DNA from: Chionis minor
Taxonomy: Eukaryota; Chordata; Aves; Charadriiformes; Chionididae
DNA: 64,000 bases
Reading direction: 5' to 3'
Assembly (NCBI GenBank): GCA_013398295.1
Contig: VZSF01007676.1
Span: 62,001 to 126,000 of the forward strand
Notes under the pieces: generated by a model
What the model saw: the letters and a program-made list of their open reading frames with translations, nothing else
Told to the model about the DNA's origin: nothing
Databases searched by the model: none
In this document: positions 1-11,576 of the stretch, in pieces
Layout of the letters: each line of letters begins with the position of its first letter
Numbering within the stretch: the first letter of the stretch is position 1
Translations under genes and position numbers: made by a program

Positions 1-2839
1 AAGTTTTGGAAACTGAAGAGTGTTGCCTTGAAGATTTGAAGGGATGATTCATGTGCAAAGATTAAATCTTTGAGGGATGTGGCATTGTTAGCGCTGTGCT
101 TGCCCAGAAGTGTGGTGAAACATTCCCAACTGCTTTGAAAGTGTTGCTTGCTTGGAATGGAATAATTGTTGGTACTTGTCAATCTTTTTAATGCGATCGC
201 AGTATTGGCCTTTGTATTGCATTTTTGTCATAGCTGTTCTAAAGAATAACCCTGGGCAGGGGTAACCAAGTGCATTGCTCAGGGCCAGGCAACCCTGAAG
301 AGGAGTGACAGGAAGGTGAAGGCTTCTGTACTCACCCCATGGGGCTTTTGTGGGGCCCCACACAGATCCACCAGGCTCAGACTTTCCAGAGATTTCATAT
401 TTAATAAGCTGTTCTGAAAGTTTGCCATTTATGGAGTGTCCCTTCCTCAACTGTAAATATGAACCAATTCTCCTGCCTACGACCCTTTTTGCTTTCCTTG
501 TCTGCTTTTCCCTTGCTGCCAGGCCAAAACTGGCTGTTGTTTCATTTATATTAGGGCAGCCAAACGTTAAAACTTAGCTGTGGTGTTTAGGAAATACTAT
601 AATTTACGTTAGCATTTCAAAAGGTAGCAACAGCTGAGTCTATTCCAAGCTTCTCCATGGAAGCAAGTCATTTAGCTTTAGGGCAGCAATTATCTTTTCT
701 ATAAAATTGATATAATAACTACCTACTTTCTATAAAATACTAGTGATGGCAAAAAGCGATGAAAAGCAAAACAGCTGGGAAAGTGATAGGCAGCAGACTT
801 GGAGCTGTTTCATGGTGTTAAAGAGAAAAAGAGATCAAGGGAAGGGGCTGGTGCAGGCTTGGCACTGTGCTGGTCTTCATGAACAGGCGTTGACGAAGAC
901 TTTGGAGAGGCCGTGGCATTCCAGCAGCTCTCCCAGGCACACGATTGGCAGCAAGGACTCCAGACGCCAACCTGGGCCACTTTCATGTCTGGTTCATGAT
1001 GACCCTGGCCAGGAGCACGTAACCTTGACTTGCCTGAAGCACACACCTAGGATTGCAGGTAGGTTTTGCAGTCCCTGCTGAGCTGCCCTCGCATCAGGGT
1101 CTGAGTCACCCTGAGTTGATTCCACAGGAGGGCAGCAGCCCCAGCACAGAGCTGGTTGACCCAACCTGTGTCCCAGCCAGGTCCTTCAGCCCCACCAACC
1201 TCACCTCATCCCTGCAGGAGAGACCAGCCTGCCCCAGAGCACAGCTCCCCAGGCTGGGAAGGGAGGGAACCTCCAAATCCTCTGATGGAGACATTTATTA
1301 ATTGCCCCACCAGACCCATCAGATGGGTTCCTGGCTGCTGCTAAGCGTCTTTGCAATGGTAGTTTTGGTGGTTTATCTAGAGCTGGTTTATTGCTCAGGT
1401 TTTCCTGTTTTCCTGTGTTTACCTCTCTCCTCAGATATCTGACTAGGATCAGTTGGGTTTGTGGTGGGGAGCTGGGGGGGGACAATGTTGCTAATTGTGA
1501 ATGCAGAGCATGGCGTCTTTCTAGCCTGGTAGCTTGTGGCTTGACAGGGTTGCTAAGTGGTTTCCCTAAGACAAACATCCAGGCTGTTGGGGTTTTAGCC
1601 CTTTGAACTACCGAACTCTGCTCAACAGAGGGATAAAACCAGCTTTCCTTTCTTGAAAATGTTAAAAATAAATCTTGTTTTAAAATGTGGTCACCTGGAG
1701 TGAGCTTGGACTTCTGGAACTACTGAGCTGAGGGGTCCAAATGTATTTTGTGAGCCCCACTCAAACTGGGGCTGATTGGAAACAGCCTTATGTCTTGATC
1801 ATTGACGTGACAGGTATCATCATAAAACAAAAGAAAAGCAGCTCCATAGTGAAAATCATCAGTTTACTAGAAACAGAATATCCTGAGAAGATCTGGAGAT
1901 AAACGTGTGTGAAATCACGACCTTTTTTCCCAAATCAGTTATTACAGAGTCCTGGGGAATGTAGCCCAAGTAATATACTATTAACACTATATTAACATGC
2001 CACTTTACATGTGCAATACATCAGTGTGTGGTTGTGAAGCACCCTGACTCCCTTTGTTCTACGGAAGTCTTGGCATATTTCTGGGTGGGTGTAATTGCAA
2101 GAATGACACGGTATTTCCTCGGCACCAAAAGACTGTGACTTCAATAAGCAGACACATGTACGTAGCCATTATGGAAGAATGAAATTAACATAATCTTTAG
2201 TACAAAAACAGCATCTGAAATTGCTTGGCATGAACAGGAGACACACCTGATGTCCTAAATGGCATCTGCCTGGAGGGATCCACTGCTGGCACCAGCCGGG
2301 CAGACGGAGGTACCTGCAGCTTTGACCAGGACATCCAGAAGCAAGTAAGAAACTGGTGCTCCAGGTCCACACATGACTGTTAACACTTACACGTGAAACA
2401 GAGTTCTGTGCAAAAGCAGGCCGGAAAAGTTTTGATGCAGAAATATGAAGAATGCCTTGAATCTGGCTCAGTTCAGTTTGTTTATTGAAAAGGAGGCCTT
2501 CAAATAGGGCTGGTTATGAGTTAGAACAGGACACTCTAAAAATACATATTTTGCTACAATCTAGAGGTCTATATCTAGAAAATGCAGAACTACATTTCTC
2601 TATGAATGGGATGTCTGCTCCCTGATTTCCAGACTGCAACCTGGATTATACGACTGACATCCCATTTTCACACAGGGGCCTGCAGAGCAGAACCAAATCC
2701 TCAATTTTACCTGGCCATCAAGTTTGAGGCGTCTAGGAAGAGTCTCCAGGCCATCTTCTGTTCCTCTATACAAGGCTGAGTGTCACCAGGAGAGCATTGC
2801 AAATAAGTAGCAGAGGAAAAAGGAGATTCAGAAGGCCAA
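1..2839. other. Left flank without a recognised gene
   Basis: No reading frame here resembles a known family, and I see neither the CBP core nor EDC-type Cys/Gln/Pro-rich composition on either strand. Short open frames on both strands look like chance. The right part should be the intergenic DNA past the CBP1 3' end. An AATAAA on the minus strand at 2480-2485 could be an alternative distal poly(A) signal for CBP1. Confidence 0.5.
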
Positions 2840-2857
2840 TGGTTTGATGCAGCAGCA

Positions 2858-2863
2858 TTTTAA
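2858..2863 (-). terminator. Probable poly(A) signal of CBP1 (ATTAAA)
   Basis: ATTAAA on the minus strand about 420 nt past the CBP1 stop. It lies in a block (about 2843-2900) that matches the blocks around the ATTAAA signals of CBP4 (16764) and CBP6 (24008): a GATGCA word on the plus strand before it and a TTGCAGAA-like word after it. Conservation across three paralogs supports it as the true 3' end. Cleavage should fall near 2840. Confidence 0.6.
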
Positions 2864-3282
2864 TGTAAATGCAAAGTGGAGTAAACATTTGCAGAAAGAA
2901 TAATGCAGACTAGAAAAAGCGTATTTCTAGAGACAAGAAGAGCTAAAACCAATTACCCATTCCAGTGTGACACATTTCGTCGAGACGTCCACTTTCCTCA
3001 CTCTTGCTGAGTCTGACATTCGAAAAGCTATGTCGGCTTTGTTTTAAGACCACGGTCAATGTCATACTGGGTAGAGAAAGCTAAAAGCGCAGACGTAAGG
3101 TGCAAAGCCACAAGAATAAAGAAAGCATTAATCTAAGCTAAAGCACTATATAGGAATTAAATGTAGGGTCCTGGTCTCCAGGAGTGCTTCCCTCTCCGGT
3201 AACCATGCCTGTAAATCACATGCCGTATTCTTTCACTTCTTTGCTTGTGCTTTTCCCGTCATTATTCTTTGTTTTAAGCTGA

Positions 3283-3828
3283 TTAGATCTTCTTACAGAA
3301 ACCCCTTTGGCAAGGATGCTTCCAGCGGGTGGAATAGGTGTAGGAGCACTCGGGCACGCACTGGGGAGCGCATTGGGGAGCGCACTGGGGAGCGCACTTG
3401 GTAGCACACTGGGTTGTGCACTGGGGAGCGCACGGAGGAGGACATGGAGGAGGGCATGGAGGAGGACACGGAGCTGGACACGGAGGAGCACACTGGGGCT
3501 CGCACTTGGTGGCGAACTGCGGGGCACAGCGGTCGATGCAGGGCTCCACGCACTCAATGCCTTTCTGCGCCGAAGCAATCCCCACGCCCGACTCCAAGGC
3601 GCCAGCCAGCTCGGCCGACTCCGTGGAGCCCACGATAGTTTCCTGCGGGTAGGTGGTGAGGATGGGTCCTGGGAAGGTCACAACCACAGGAGGCGGGAAT
3701 ATAATCACGCGGGAGTCGGGGCAGGCGATGACGCAGGGCTCATTGCAGGCGGCGGCACGGGGCTCAGGGCATTTCGTGTCGCATGGGATGGAGCACGGCT
3801 GGGCGCACACAGTTTTCTCACAGGACAT
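3283..3828 (-). CDS. Corneous beta-protein with Cys-Pro/Gln tetrapeptide tail (CBP1)
   Basis: A 181-residue corneous beta-protein, a structural protein of cornified epidermis. Residues 1-37 are the Cys-rich N-terminal segment. Residues 38-68 are the CBP core (DSRVIIFPPPVVVTFPGPIL, then a PQETIVGS-like end), which in this family forms the beta-sheet dimer of the 3-4 nm filament. Residues 69-100 are an Ala/Glu/Gly linker. Instead of the usual Gly/Tyr tail, residues 101-161 form a run of C-x-x-P/Q tetrapeptides (CAPQ, CPPP, CTTQ). The end is CSYTYSTRWKHPCQ and a basic FCKKI. The ATG lies 20 nt after a good splice acceptor (exon 2 starts at 3848). The Cys tail suggests disulfide cross-linking, and the Gln residues could be transglutaminase targets (inference). 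The closest relative here is CBP7. I know of an avian EDC gene called EDbeta related to beta-keratins but cannot confirm this is it. Confidence 0.85.
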   Translation of the reverse strand: MSCEKTVCAQPCSIPCDTKCPEPRAAACNEPCVIACPDSRVIIFPPPVVVTFPGPILTTYPQETIVGSTESAELAGALESGVGIASAQKGIECVEPCIDRCAPQFATKCEPQCAPPCPAPCPPPCPPPCPPPCAPQCTTQCATKCAPQCAPQCAPQCVPECSYTYSTRWKHPCQRGFCKKI

Positions 3829-5688
3829 CTCTTAGCTGTGCTGTAGACCTGCAAGATACGGGAAGAAGCAAATATAAAACCAAAGGAGCCGGTAGGACAG
3901 GATCAACCCTTGAGCTAAGCCAAGGCAAGCCCTGAAGAGACACAAGTTGGTAGATACCCATCCTGTTCTGCTTTGCTTTGCTCTTCTCTGTGGCATTTCA
4001 GAGCCCAATTCCTTCCTGCAGACACCAAACAACCGCTTGGGGGCTGCTCCTTAAACACCATCTGCTTTCCTCTGTGTAATTTGGACTCCAGAGGTGGAGT
4101 TCCGCAAAATTAAGGTGGTACAGCAGCAAGCATTGCAGAAATGGAAAACACACAGGAGGTTTTACTGTACTGGATTTACAAACTCTCTGGGCTAAGCAGA
4201 CAAAAGGCAGAAGGTACATGATCCCTGTGGTGTACATGTCCCGTGGGTCCCATAAGGATACAAACTACTATGTTTTTCGTGCAGTTAGTTTGTAACAGGT
4301 GGCTTTAATACAGCATATTTAGTATCAAGCTCACTTGGAAAAATTAAACAAATAAGAGCCTTTTGCAAAATCACAAGAAAAAAGCTGAAGCACAGCAAAA
4401 ACCTGAAAGCAGGTCTCCTGAATTTAAATTTCAGAGGGAGTACAGCTGTTCACAAACCCGGACTGACTTCCACACCTTCTGTATTTCTTTTGAAAGAGCT
4501 TGAAGGGTGGGGAGGTAATTTGGAAAATGTCATTTCAGGATGTCATTTCAAACTTATCCAAGTTCCAAATCAAAGCAACAAATGAAGGAGCGTCTTAATT
4601 TGTTGTTTCAGATTAAATGGAATATTTTGGTTTCAGCCAAGGCGATTACTTATTTTTTGTCTAACTGAGCTGCATATTAGAGAAGCCAGGGTGGGGCTCA
4701 GTTTGACTCAAGCAGTTTTTCTTGGATTTTTTTCCCCTTTTGTTGTTTTAGACACAGTGCCAAAATACCCATTATTCACCTAAACTTCTGACCTTAAACC
4801 CTAATCCGGACACTATCTTCAGGTTCCCACCCTTACGTTCTACTTTGTATATTAATTCTGTGTTCTTGACTTGACCTGCAAATCCCTCAGCAGAAAGCAA
4901 GCCAGAGACAACGGAGAGCTGAAAACCAGACCCAAACATGCAACATATAGCACAAAACATTTAGAGTGGGTAATATATTCTCACACAGCCTGTTGAACGT
5001 TTTGCATAAGACCAGTGCTTTGCATAAACAGAACAGAACCACCCAAAGCAACGTCCCGAGGAATGTACGCCTTATGTAGACATTTTCTGGGTTCCCATAG
5101 CTGTGAAAGAGATGATTTAGCAAAGCCCCGGCCGCTCAGACTGACAACGAGCGCCCGAGAGGGTCCCAGGTGGGGCATTTCCAAAGTCAGACCAGGAACC
5201 CTGTTGAGCCCCATCCACAGAGATGCTGTGTCCTAACAGCTGGCTCCAATCCGAAAGGTGACTGCAGCCATCTCACCATGTCGGGATGTATATAGCCCAT
5301 CTCAATATCTACACACGAAATCTCTGTCCAAAATCAGATAAAAATTGGAAGCCACAAGGCCAGAACAACACTGCCAGGTGTGTAATGCTGGCTAAGATAT
5401 TTTAAGGCTGCCTAAAATGCATTAAAATTCCATGAAGTAATGGAAGTAGGCGTCTTTAATATTATCTAGATTTAAGATGTTATTTTTAAACCTCCATCCA
5501 CCAGTGCCTCTGGATGAATAATTAGCAAATGACTCCTTCATGAAAATAAACCCCTGAATACTGCACAGAATTGCAGAATATTAATCCAAAAATATCAGCC
5601 CTGGAGTAAATGCAAAGATTTCAAAAATGATACTTCTTTTTTTCTTTTTTTTTTTAGGAAGAAAAAGTTATATCAGAATCCGACTTAC

Positions 5689-5724
5689 TCAGTTCACCGA
5701 GGAGAAGTCAAGAGAACCTGCTGG
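5689..5724 (-). other. CBP1 non-coding exon 1
   Basis: Predicted 5' UTR exon. The 3' edge is fixed by a strong donor, GTAAGT, at 5688-5683; the 5' edge is estimated at about 31 nt past the TATA box. It contains TCTCTTGACTTCT, a word shared with exon 1 of CBP7. The intron to exon 2 is 1,840 nt (3849-5688). Confidence 0.65.
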
Positions 5725-5746
5725 AAGGTTTCTGAATCATGAATGG

Positions 5747-5755
5747 TTTTATATA
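5747..5755 (-). promoter_or_regulatory. CBP1 TATA box
   Basis: TATATAAAA on the minus strand, 58 nt before the exon 1 donor, the same spacing as in the other genes here. About 90 nt upstream is a GTAATTAC palindrome (5841-5848), followed by a TTGTTTGGGGAGTAAT-like stretch that CBP7 shares in the same order. Confidence 0.7.
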
Positions 5756-8700
5756 CCTTCCTGGACCACCAGGCTGATGCAAGAAAATAACGTCATATTT
5801 GTGCATTAGGTTCCATTACTCCCCAAACAAAATTTGACACGTAATTACAGTAATTGTTTTGCTTACTGTTTGTGTTGATTACCCTATTCTCGCCAGCACG
5901 TGACCTGCACGGTCCCATCCTCCGGATTCCTTTCATTTCACCATTTTGAGCATCAAAGCTGCTCTTGCGGCCCCGGCGGTGGGAAGGCAGCCCGCAGGAC
6001 GGAGCTCAGGCTCGCGTGGGAGCCCGCTCCACGCGGCAGCTGGGCAGAGGCTCCGCAGGACTCAGCCTTGCAGGTCCTTAGAAAACAGGAGTTTGTTTGC
6101 CTTGGCCATCATGACCTCCAAGAATGCATTAGAGCCTAACCTAGTATTAGCAGTAAGTGTGCTTGCTAGTTTAAAGCTTGTTAGGACGTGTTTACAGAAA
6201 ATGTAGTCACTGCGTGACTGTAGTGTCCAGATCGCCTTGGAGAGACACTCCTAGCAGAGCACAGCAGTGCCCGTGGTGGCCCAGCTCCTCGTTTGACGTT
6301 CAAGTTCAATAACCTAACACAGCGCAACGGCTTGACGTGGCAGCCATAGCCCCAGTTGAGCGTGAAAGGTCTCCTCCTCTGCCCCACAGTTCCTGGCCAA
6401 GCCCAGGAAGAAAGAGGAAGGGAGAAAGCTCATTTTGGTTAAAGCGGGGTGGTGAGAGGGAGGTAGGGATTGCTCAGTCTGGTTTGGAGCAAATCACTCT
6501 ACCCCCTGTCCCTTTCGCGGTGGTTATGGTCGCAGCTGCATCAGAAAAATGTTTATGAGGGTGGAGAAGAGCACTGCAGGAAACTGGAGGTAAGTGAGCA
6601 ATGCTGTGGCAAAGCTGGTCATTCCCCGTTTAACATACTGGTGGGTCAGAGAAAAGAGGAGAAACCGACTTATTTAAGATCACTCAGGAGGGTTTTGGCA
6701 GTACAGACGACTAAGAATTACGGCACCGACTTTTGCCCCGCTTGACCTGCTGTGATGGAGCAGCAATTCACGCCGTGTTTGAAGCGCAGACCCAGCCCCC
6801 TCAGGTGCTACAGGTATAATACTATTTAAATCGGCAAATACGCCCTGATTTGGAAAGGCGAATATTTGGCCAACTTGTTTTAAATAGTATGGTTAGGATA
6901 ACAAATGCAGAGCTGGCTTTTAATCAAAAAAACCAAAGGGATCCGAATTCCCAAGGTGTCTATCATTGCCTGATTCAGAGAAGCACATGGGTGGCCCTGA
7001 CATATATATTTTAAAGTGACGCTATGATTCAATACTGTGGAGTTTAATACTGGCAGCCTGTTATTAACATCATAACACTACAATATTTTGCATGTATAAA
7101 ACATTAGTGGGTGCTTGCAAAACTATCTGAAAGCATTTCCTCAGAACAATTCCAATAAGCACTCTTGCCTAGAGGATCCTCCAAAATCGCTCCGCTCCCG
7201 AGAGGTAATTGATAGCGTGGAAGCTGCGGCATTAATAAGCAAAAATGTTGCATATGCACAGAAATGAGGGAGGGGAAACGAACCCGGGAAGGGCTCAGTG
7301 TGTTCCACATACACTTGGTTGGGGCTGGCAGGTCCCGAGGTGATGGTGACAACCACCCAGCCAGAGCTACGCACCCAAATTTTACTGTTCTGGAGCTAAG
7401 CAGGGGAGATGAGACGCGCCGCCAAGAGAGGATTTGAATGGTACCTGTTGGGTGCTGTCCTTACAGGCGCAGCCCAACACGACCTCTGGCACCTTGGGAA
7501 AAGCGTGGAGACACTGGCATCCACCTCCAGCTCCTTTCAGCGGCGTCGGCCCTGCCAGGCAATCTTTGCCACCGCTCCTCCTGCGCTCCGGCTAGCGCGC
7601 GGCTCGCGCGGCAGCGTCCTCCCGTGGGTTTTCCCCTGCATTTGGCTGCCAAAGAGGTGTCTCCAGCTTCAAGGGTTCATCCTTCGCCGTGTATCTGACT
7701 CAGCGGCTCCATGGCAGGAGCAGGGCTGGAAGAAGAGCTGCTCTCTCGCTCCTGGCATGAGCTCACTTCCCCAGAGCAGCTCCAGAGGGAGCTTTTGAGC
7801 AAGCCCAGCTTTCGCATACATATACGCATTTATTCTCTGGCAGATATCTATTTATTTACACGTATAACAGCAGCGATAAGGAAGTAAATGTACACTCACT
7901 GTTGGTAAAGGATTTCAGACTTCAAACCGGTGAAGTAACAAATGTTGCCGTCAACAAGTGAATTACATGAATATGAATTGCTTGAGAAGGTGAACATTCT
8001 TCAGATATGGTGCTGAGCAATGCTAAAGGCGTAAAAATATAATTATTTGAGAAAAAAAAAGAATTATAGGAAAACATTGTGGAAGAGTTTGCCCAATTGA
8101 CACGCTCCCCTGAATTATACCTGGAAGAGAGTTGCCCGAGCTGTTCTTAAAAGTGTTCCAGTTCTGGGATTCCATCGTCTTACTTGCAAATCTGTCAGCA
8201 CCTGGCTGCTCCTGCAATCACAAAGTTGGGTGGTTTTTTTACCCTAAAACTAATCTGTCGTCTTTGTTGCAATGTAAGATGGTGGCTTCATCTCCTGTTT
8301 TCCCACTGAATAAAGGGATTTTATTGCCTTCCTCCTTGACATAACACTTTATGATTTTATATTCCTTCCTCTAGAAAATAAAGCAATCAAATGTGCTGGA
8401 TGGTTTCTGTGACATACGACCAAGAAGAGACTTAAACAAATGCAAGTAACTGCAAGAGGGGGAGATTTCCCTAATTAGGAAACACTTTAATTAGGGAAGG
8501 AATAATGTGCAAGCATTTAGCTATAACTGTAATTAACCATTGGAATAATTTGGCAGAGATGAGTGATTCCTTACTGACTTTAAATCAAAAGTGGGTGTTC
8601 ATTCTAAAGGTATATGATGGTTTTAAGAGAAATTATGGAATAGAGAGAAAGTACTGGGTAATATTTTCTGGTTCATACTGGCCAGAATATCCCTTCTGCC

Positions 8701-9804
8701 CAAAAAATCTGGAGGCACAAGAATGCAAAATACCTGTTATGACTTAAGGTACGATGTGGCACCAGCACCCAGTCCCCAAACCTGCCACTTCCACATTTTC
8801 GTTCCAACTGGTAGAACAGCACAAATAGCAGAGAAAGAAAACCTGTGCACACACATGGGAGGAGAAAAGAAGGTATTGTGAGATTTCTAATTAAATTTTA
8901 AGAAAAAAATAGACTGAAGGTGAGAGTTATGTAATAGACTGTGCAGTTATGTCTATATAGACAATAGAATTGTGTCTACAGTTCATACAAACACAGTAGA
9001 CCTAGCTTCAAGTTAGCTACGGCAGTTACTTTTGGCATTGAAAGAGTTTCTTCCCATGATCTTAAAATCTGGGTAGAGCTCTGTGATTCACCTTCCTGCT
9101 GCTGCTGCTTTCACAAGGCAGATGAAGCCTGCGAGGACCCATGGCTTTGGCCTTGCTTTCCTCTCCATTGCCTTTCTAGACCTTCGGAGGCACGGGAGAC
9201 ACAGCAGCAAATCTGATTTATTATTTTTGTGTCTCTCTTTTTGTCTTTTCTCTTATTTGCATTTAGGTCTTGCACAGACACATCCATGTACTTCATGTTA
9301 GTCAGCAGAGTCGTCCAACCAGATTCATTGGGATGAGTCATGGTGTTACGGGAAAGTGTCTTTGTAACAATTAAGAGGAGCGGGGAGCAGCGCATCGAGA
9401 GAGAGCTGAAGGGCATGTGTGTACACAAACCTAAATATTCAGTGTTTCTTTAAGAAAAATCTAAAAACCACAGCCCTTCATGTGCAAGAATTACTATGTT
9501 AGAACTAATTAAACCCGATATTGTATGTTCCTATTTTCAAGAAGAGCATGTTGGCTCCTAAAGCAGATTTCTAGGAAGGCAGCAACTGATTTACCTGTCT
9601 GATTCTATGCCAGGTGGAACTACCAGCACATAGTAAAGGATGTGGAGCAAAATTTACATTCCCCCCATCAAACACTATGCTATAGCGGAATACAGAGGCC
9701 AGATTCTCCCCCGGGACACTCACAGATTTCTCAAGGCTATCGCTGAATTCCCCAAAAGATTACTTGAAAACACAAGTTACAAGGAAAAAAAACTATAGAA
9801 GGTT
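5756..9804. other. Spacer between CBP1 promoter and CBP2 3' end
   Basis: No recognisable gene. Two small GC/CpG-richer patches (about 5970-6070 and 7400-7620) have short open frames without family resemblance. The segment nearest 5756 holds the CBP1 upstream sequence. A direct repeat built on TTAGGGAA occurs near 8475-8500. I saw no CR1 piece here. Confidence 0.4.
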
Positions 9805-9824
9805 GAGTTTGAATGCAAGATAGT

Positions 9825-9830
9825 TTTAAT
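9825..9830 (-). terminator. CBP2 poly(A) signal (ATTAAA)
   Basis: ATTAAA on the minus strand 190 nt past the CBP2 stop. Near-identity with CBP3 runs through this signal and stops just beyond it, where only patchy similarity remains. The 3' UTR is short, about 215 nt, compared with about 440 nt in CBP1, CBP4, CBP5 and CBP6. Confidence 0.7.
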
Positions 9831-10019
9831 GACAAGGAAGCAGAGGGTACATTTGGTGAAGACAGGCACGGAAAGCAGCAAGGACCTTTCCCAGGGCTTT
9901 GGGCAGCGATGCAGCTCCACGCGTGCCAGCAAAGTCGATGGCTCGGACATCACCAGGTCACAGCTTCCCCTGCGAGGTCAGCACAGCCCAGGGCTGCCGC
10001 AGCACCAGGCGTCGCCTCT

Positions 10020-10703
10020 TCAGAAGTAACCGGAGCCACAGCTTCCTCCACCAAACCTCCTGGAACTGGAGTAGCCCCCACCGCTCATAGAGCTTCCCCC
10101 CCCGAAGGACCGGCTTCCTCCAAAGGAGCCTCCACCGTAGGAGCTGCCTCCTCCGCAGGAGCCCCCAAGGCCCCCACCGAAGGAGCTGGAGCCGAAGGTT
10201 CTTCTGCTTCTGGACGAGCTCCCAAATGACCTGCTGCCTCCATAGGAGCCTCCAGAGCCAAATGAACTACCCCCTCTGTACGAGCCCCCCATCCCTAGGG
10301 AACTGCCGCCTCCGTAGGAGCCACCCATCCCCATGGAGCTGCCACCTCCATACGAGCCTCCCATCCCCAGGGAACTGCCCCCACCGTATGAGCCACCCAT
10401 CCCTGACAAACTGCCTCCTCCATAGGAGCCCCCAGAGGAGCCCCCTGATTCAAGAGACCCCGTTGCCCCAGAAAAGCCCCCGATGGGGGAGGGGAACGAG
10501 GTGCCCACGATGCTCTCCTGAGGGCAAGAGGTGAGGATGGGGCCTGGGAAGGTGATGACCACGGGCGGTGGGTAGACCACGGCACGGGAGTCCCCGCAGG
10601 AGGTGACGCAGGGCTGGCTCCAGGCACTTGCGCATGGCTGGGGACAGGTCACTTCACAGGGTGAGGAGCATCTGCTGCTCATGAGTTGTCCTCCTGAAGA
10701 CAT
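10020..10703 (-). CDS. Corneous beta-protein, Gly/Ser-rich tail (CBP2)
   Basis: A 227-residue corneous beta-protein. Residues 1-37: [20 protein letters not shown] and a second Cys group. Residues 38-68: the CBP core, here [17 protein letters not shown] then PQESIVG. From about 75 to the end the protein is Gly/Ser/Tyr-rich, with four 12-residue units of the form [13 protein letters not shown], one carrying Arg for Gly (SYRGG). It ends in [13 protein letters not shown]. The ATG is 20 nt after the splice acceptor (exon 2 starts at 10723). The length, well above scale and feather beta-keratins (about 100-155 aa), comes from the repeat tail. It is most like keratinocyte/scale-type CBPs by its N-terminus (CEVTCPQP...[10 protein letters not shown] pattern); tissue use is not visible in sequence. 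Nearly identical to CBP3, which lies inverted 3.2 kb away. Confidence 0.92.
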   Translation of the reverse strand: MSSGGQLMSSRCSSPCEVTCPQPCASAWSQPCVTSCGDSRAVVYPPPVVITFPGPILTSCPQESIVGTSFPSPIGGFSGATGSLESGGSSGGSYGGGSLSGMGGSYGGGSSLGMGGSYGGGSSMGMGGSYGGGSSLGMGGSYRGGSSFGSGGSYGGSRSFGSSSRSRRTFGSSSFGGGLGGSCGGGSSYGGGSFGGSRSFGGGSSMSGGGYSSSRRFGGGSCGSGYF

Positions 10704-11504
10704 CTTTTGTGATGTAGGGAAACCTGCAGCACAGGTTAAGGAGTAAAAGTGAAATAAATGTGCTGCTCGGTGCCTTTAAATAATCACCGTGATGATACAA
10801 GCTGTATGTTTCTTGACAGAAGGAATTATTTTCTTGTAAAGGTGAGAACTGCTCTTGTGGAGGTATCTAACTTTACTCCACTCTGAAATACTGTTCTTCG
10901 GTGTGGTTAAAGCCTAATAATACAGCCACAAATACAACTTCTCCTGCAGCCTAATGTAGCTGCCAGGAAGGAATATACTTTTCTAAAGCATCTTTAGCCG
11001 TGTTTGTTCTGTGAGTGAATCTTATTGTCTTCTACCACTAACCTCTAGTTCTGTTAAGGACAAATCACTAATTTATTAATTTCAGATTTGATTTCAGTTA
11101 ATTTCAGAACCCATTCTTTTGGAAACAAGTCTGACAGACCCTGTAGTTATAAGCCGAAATCAACTTCTTTGATTTCTTGCTGTGTATGTATATGTGCATG
11201 TGCATGCACACCTATTTTTAATAAATGCCAAGCTGTTAGCTGTTAAGTTCTAACCTCCTTATCAAATTAACAAGATTTAACTGACAGTTTCCCCTTTGTG
11301 CTTTGGAAGGAGACAGCCTCACATTTTAAGACCTGCATCTCTCAATGGTTTCACTGCTGAAAGGCTCCAACCCCACTGTCTCCTTACCAAATAAAAAGAA
11401 TCCTGCTACTGCCGATCATTGCAGAGTACTGCCACGGAATTCGTTCCCGAGTTAAACACCGACAGCATCATCCCAGTTAACTGAAAGGAACTTAGAGAAC
11501 TTAC

Positions 11505-11545
11505 CGGGCTCACGGAGAAATCTGGACTGAAGAGGAGTCGTTGGT
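11505..11545 (-). other. CBP2 non-coding exon 1
   Basis: Predicted 5' UTR exon ending at a GTAAGT donor (11504-11499). The 5' edge is estimated from the TATA box. The intron is 781 nt. It can be aligned with CBP3 exon 1 (shared CAACGAC, CTCTTC and TTCTCC words) but is clearly diverged, unlike exon 2. Confidence 0.65.
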
Positions 11546-11568
11546 GAACCTGGGGGAAACGCGGTGCG

Positions 11569-11576
11569 TTTATATA
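11569..11576 (-). promoter_or_regulatory. CBP2 TATA box
   Basis: TATATAAA on the minus strand, 64 nt before the donor. About 100-150 nt upstream is an AT-rich block with TTTACTAATC, TTATCAAAACAATTATTG and CAATTAG words, parts of which also appear upstream of CBP4 and CBP6. Confidence 0.7.

Noticed and set aside
3307..3846. 179-codon open frame on the plus strand across CBP1
   Set aside because: Antisense shadow of the Cys/Pro repeats; Ala/Gly/Arg composition is what the reverse complement of such codons gives, with no splice or promoter context.
7409..7798. 129-codon plus-strand frame in a CpG-richer patch
   Set aside because: No recognisable family, no splice or TATA context; open because of GC content.
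9829..10229. Open frames on the plus strand opposite CBP2 (and their mirror opposite CBP3)
   Set aside because: Antisense of the CBP 3' UTR and Gly-rich tail; they are conserved between the two loci only because the whole exon is.
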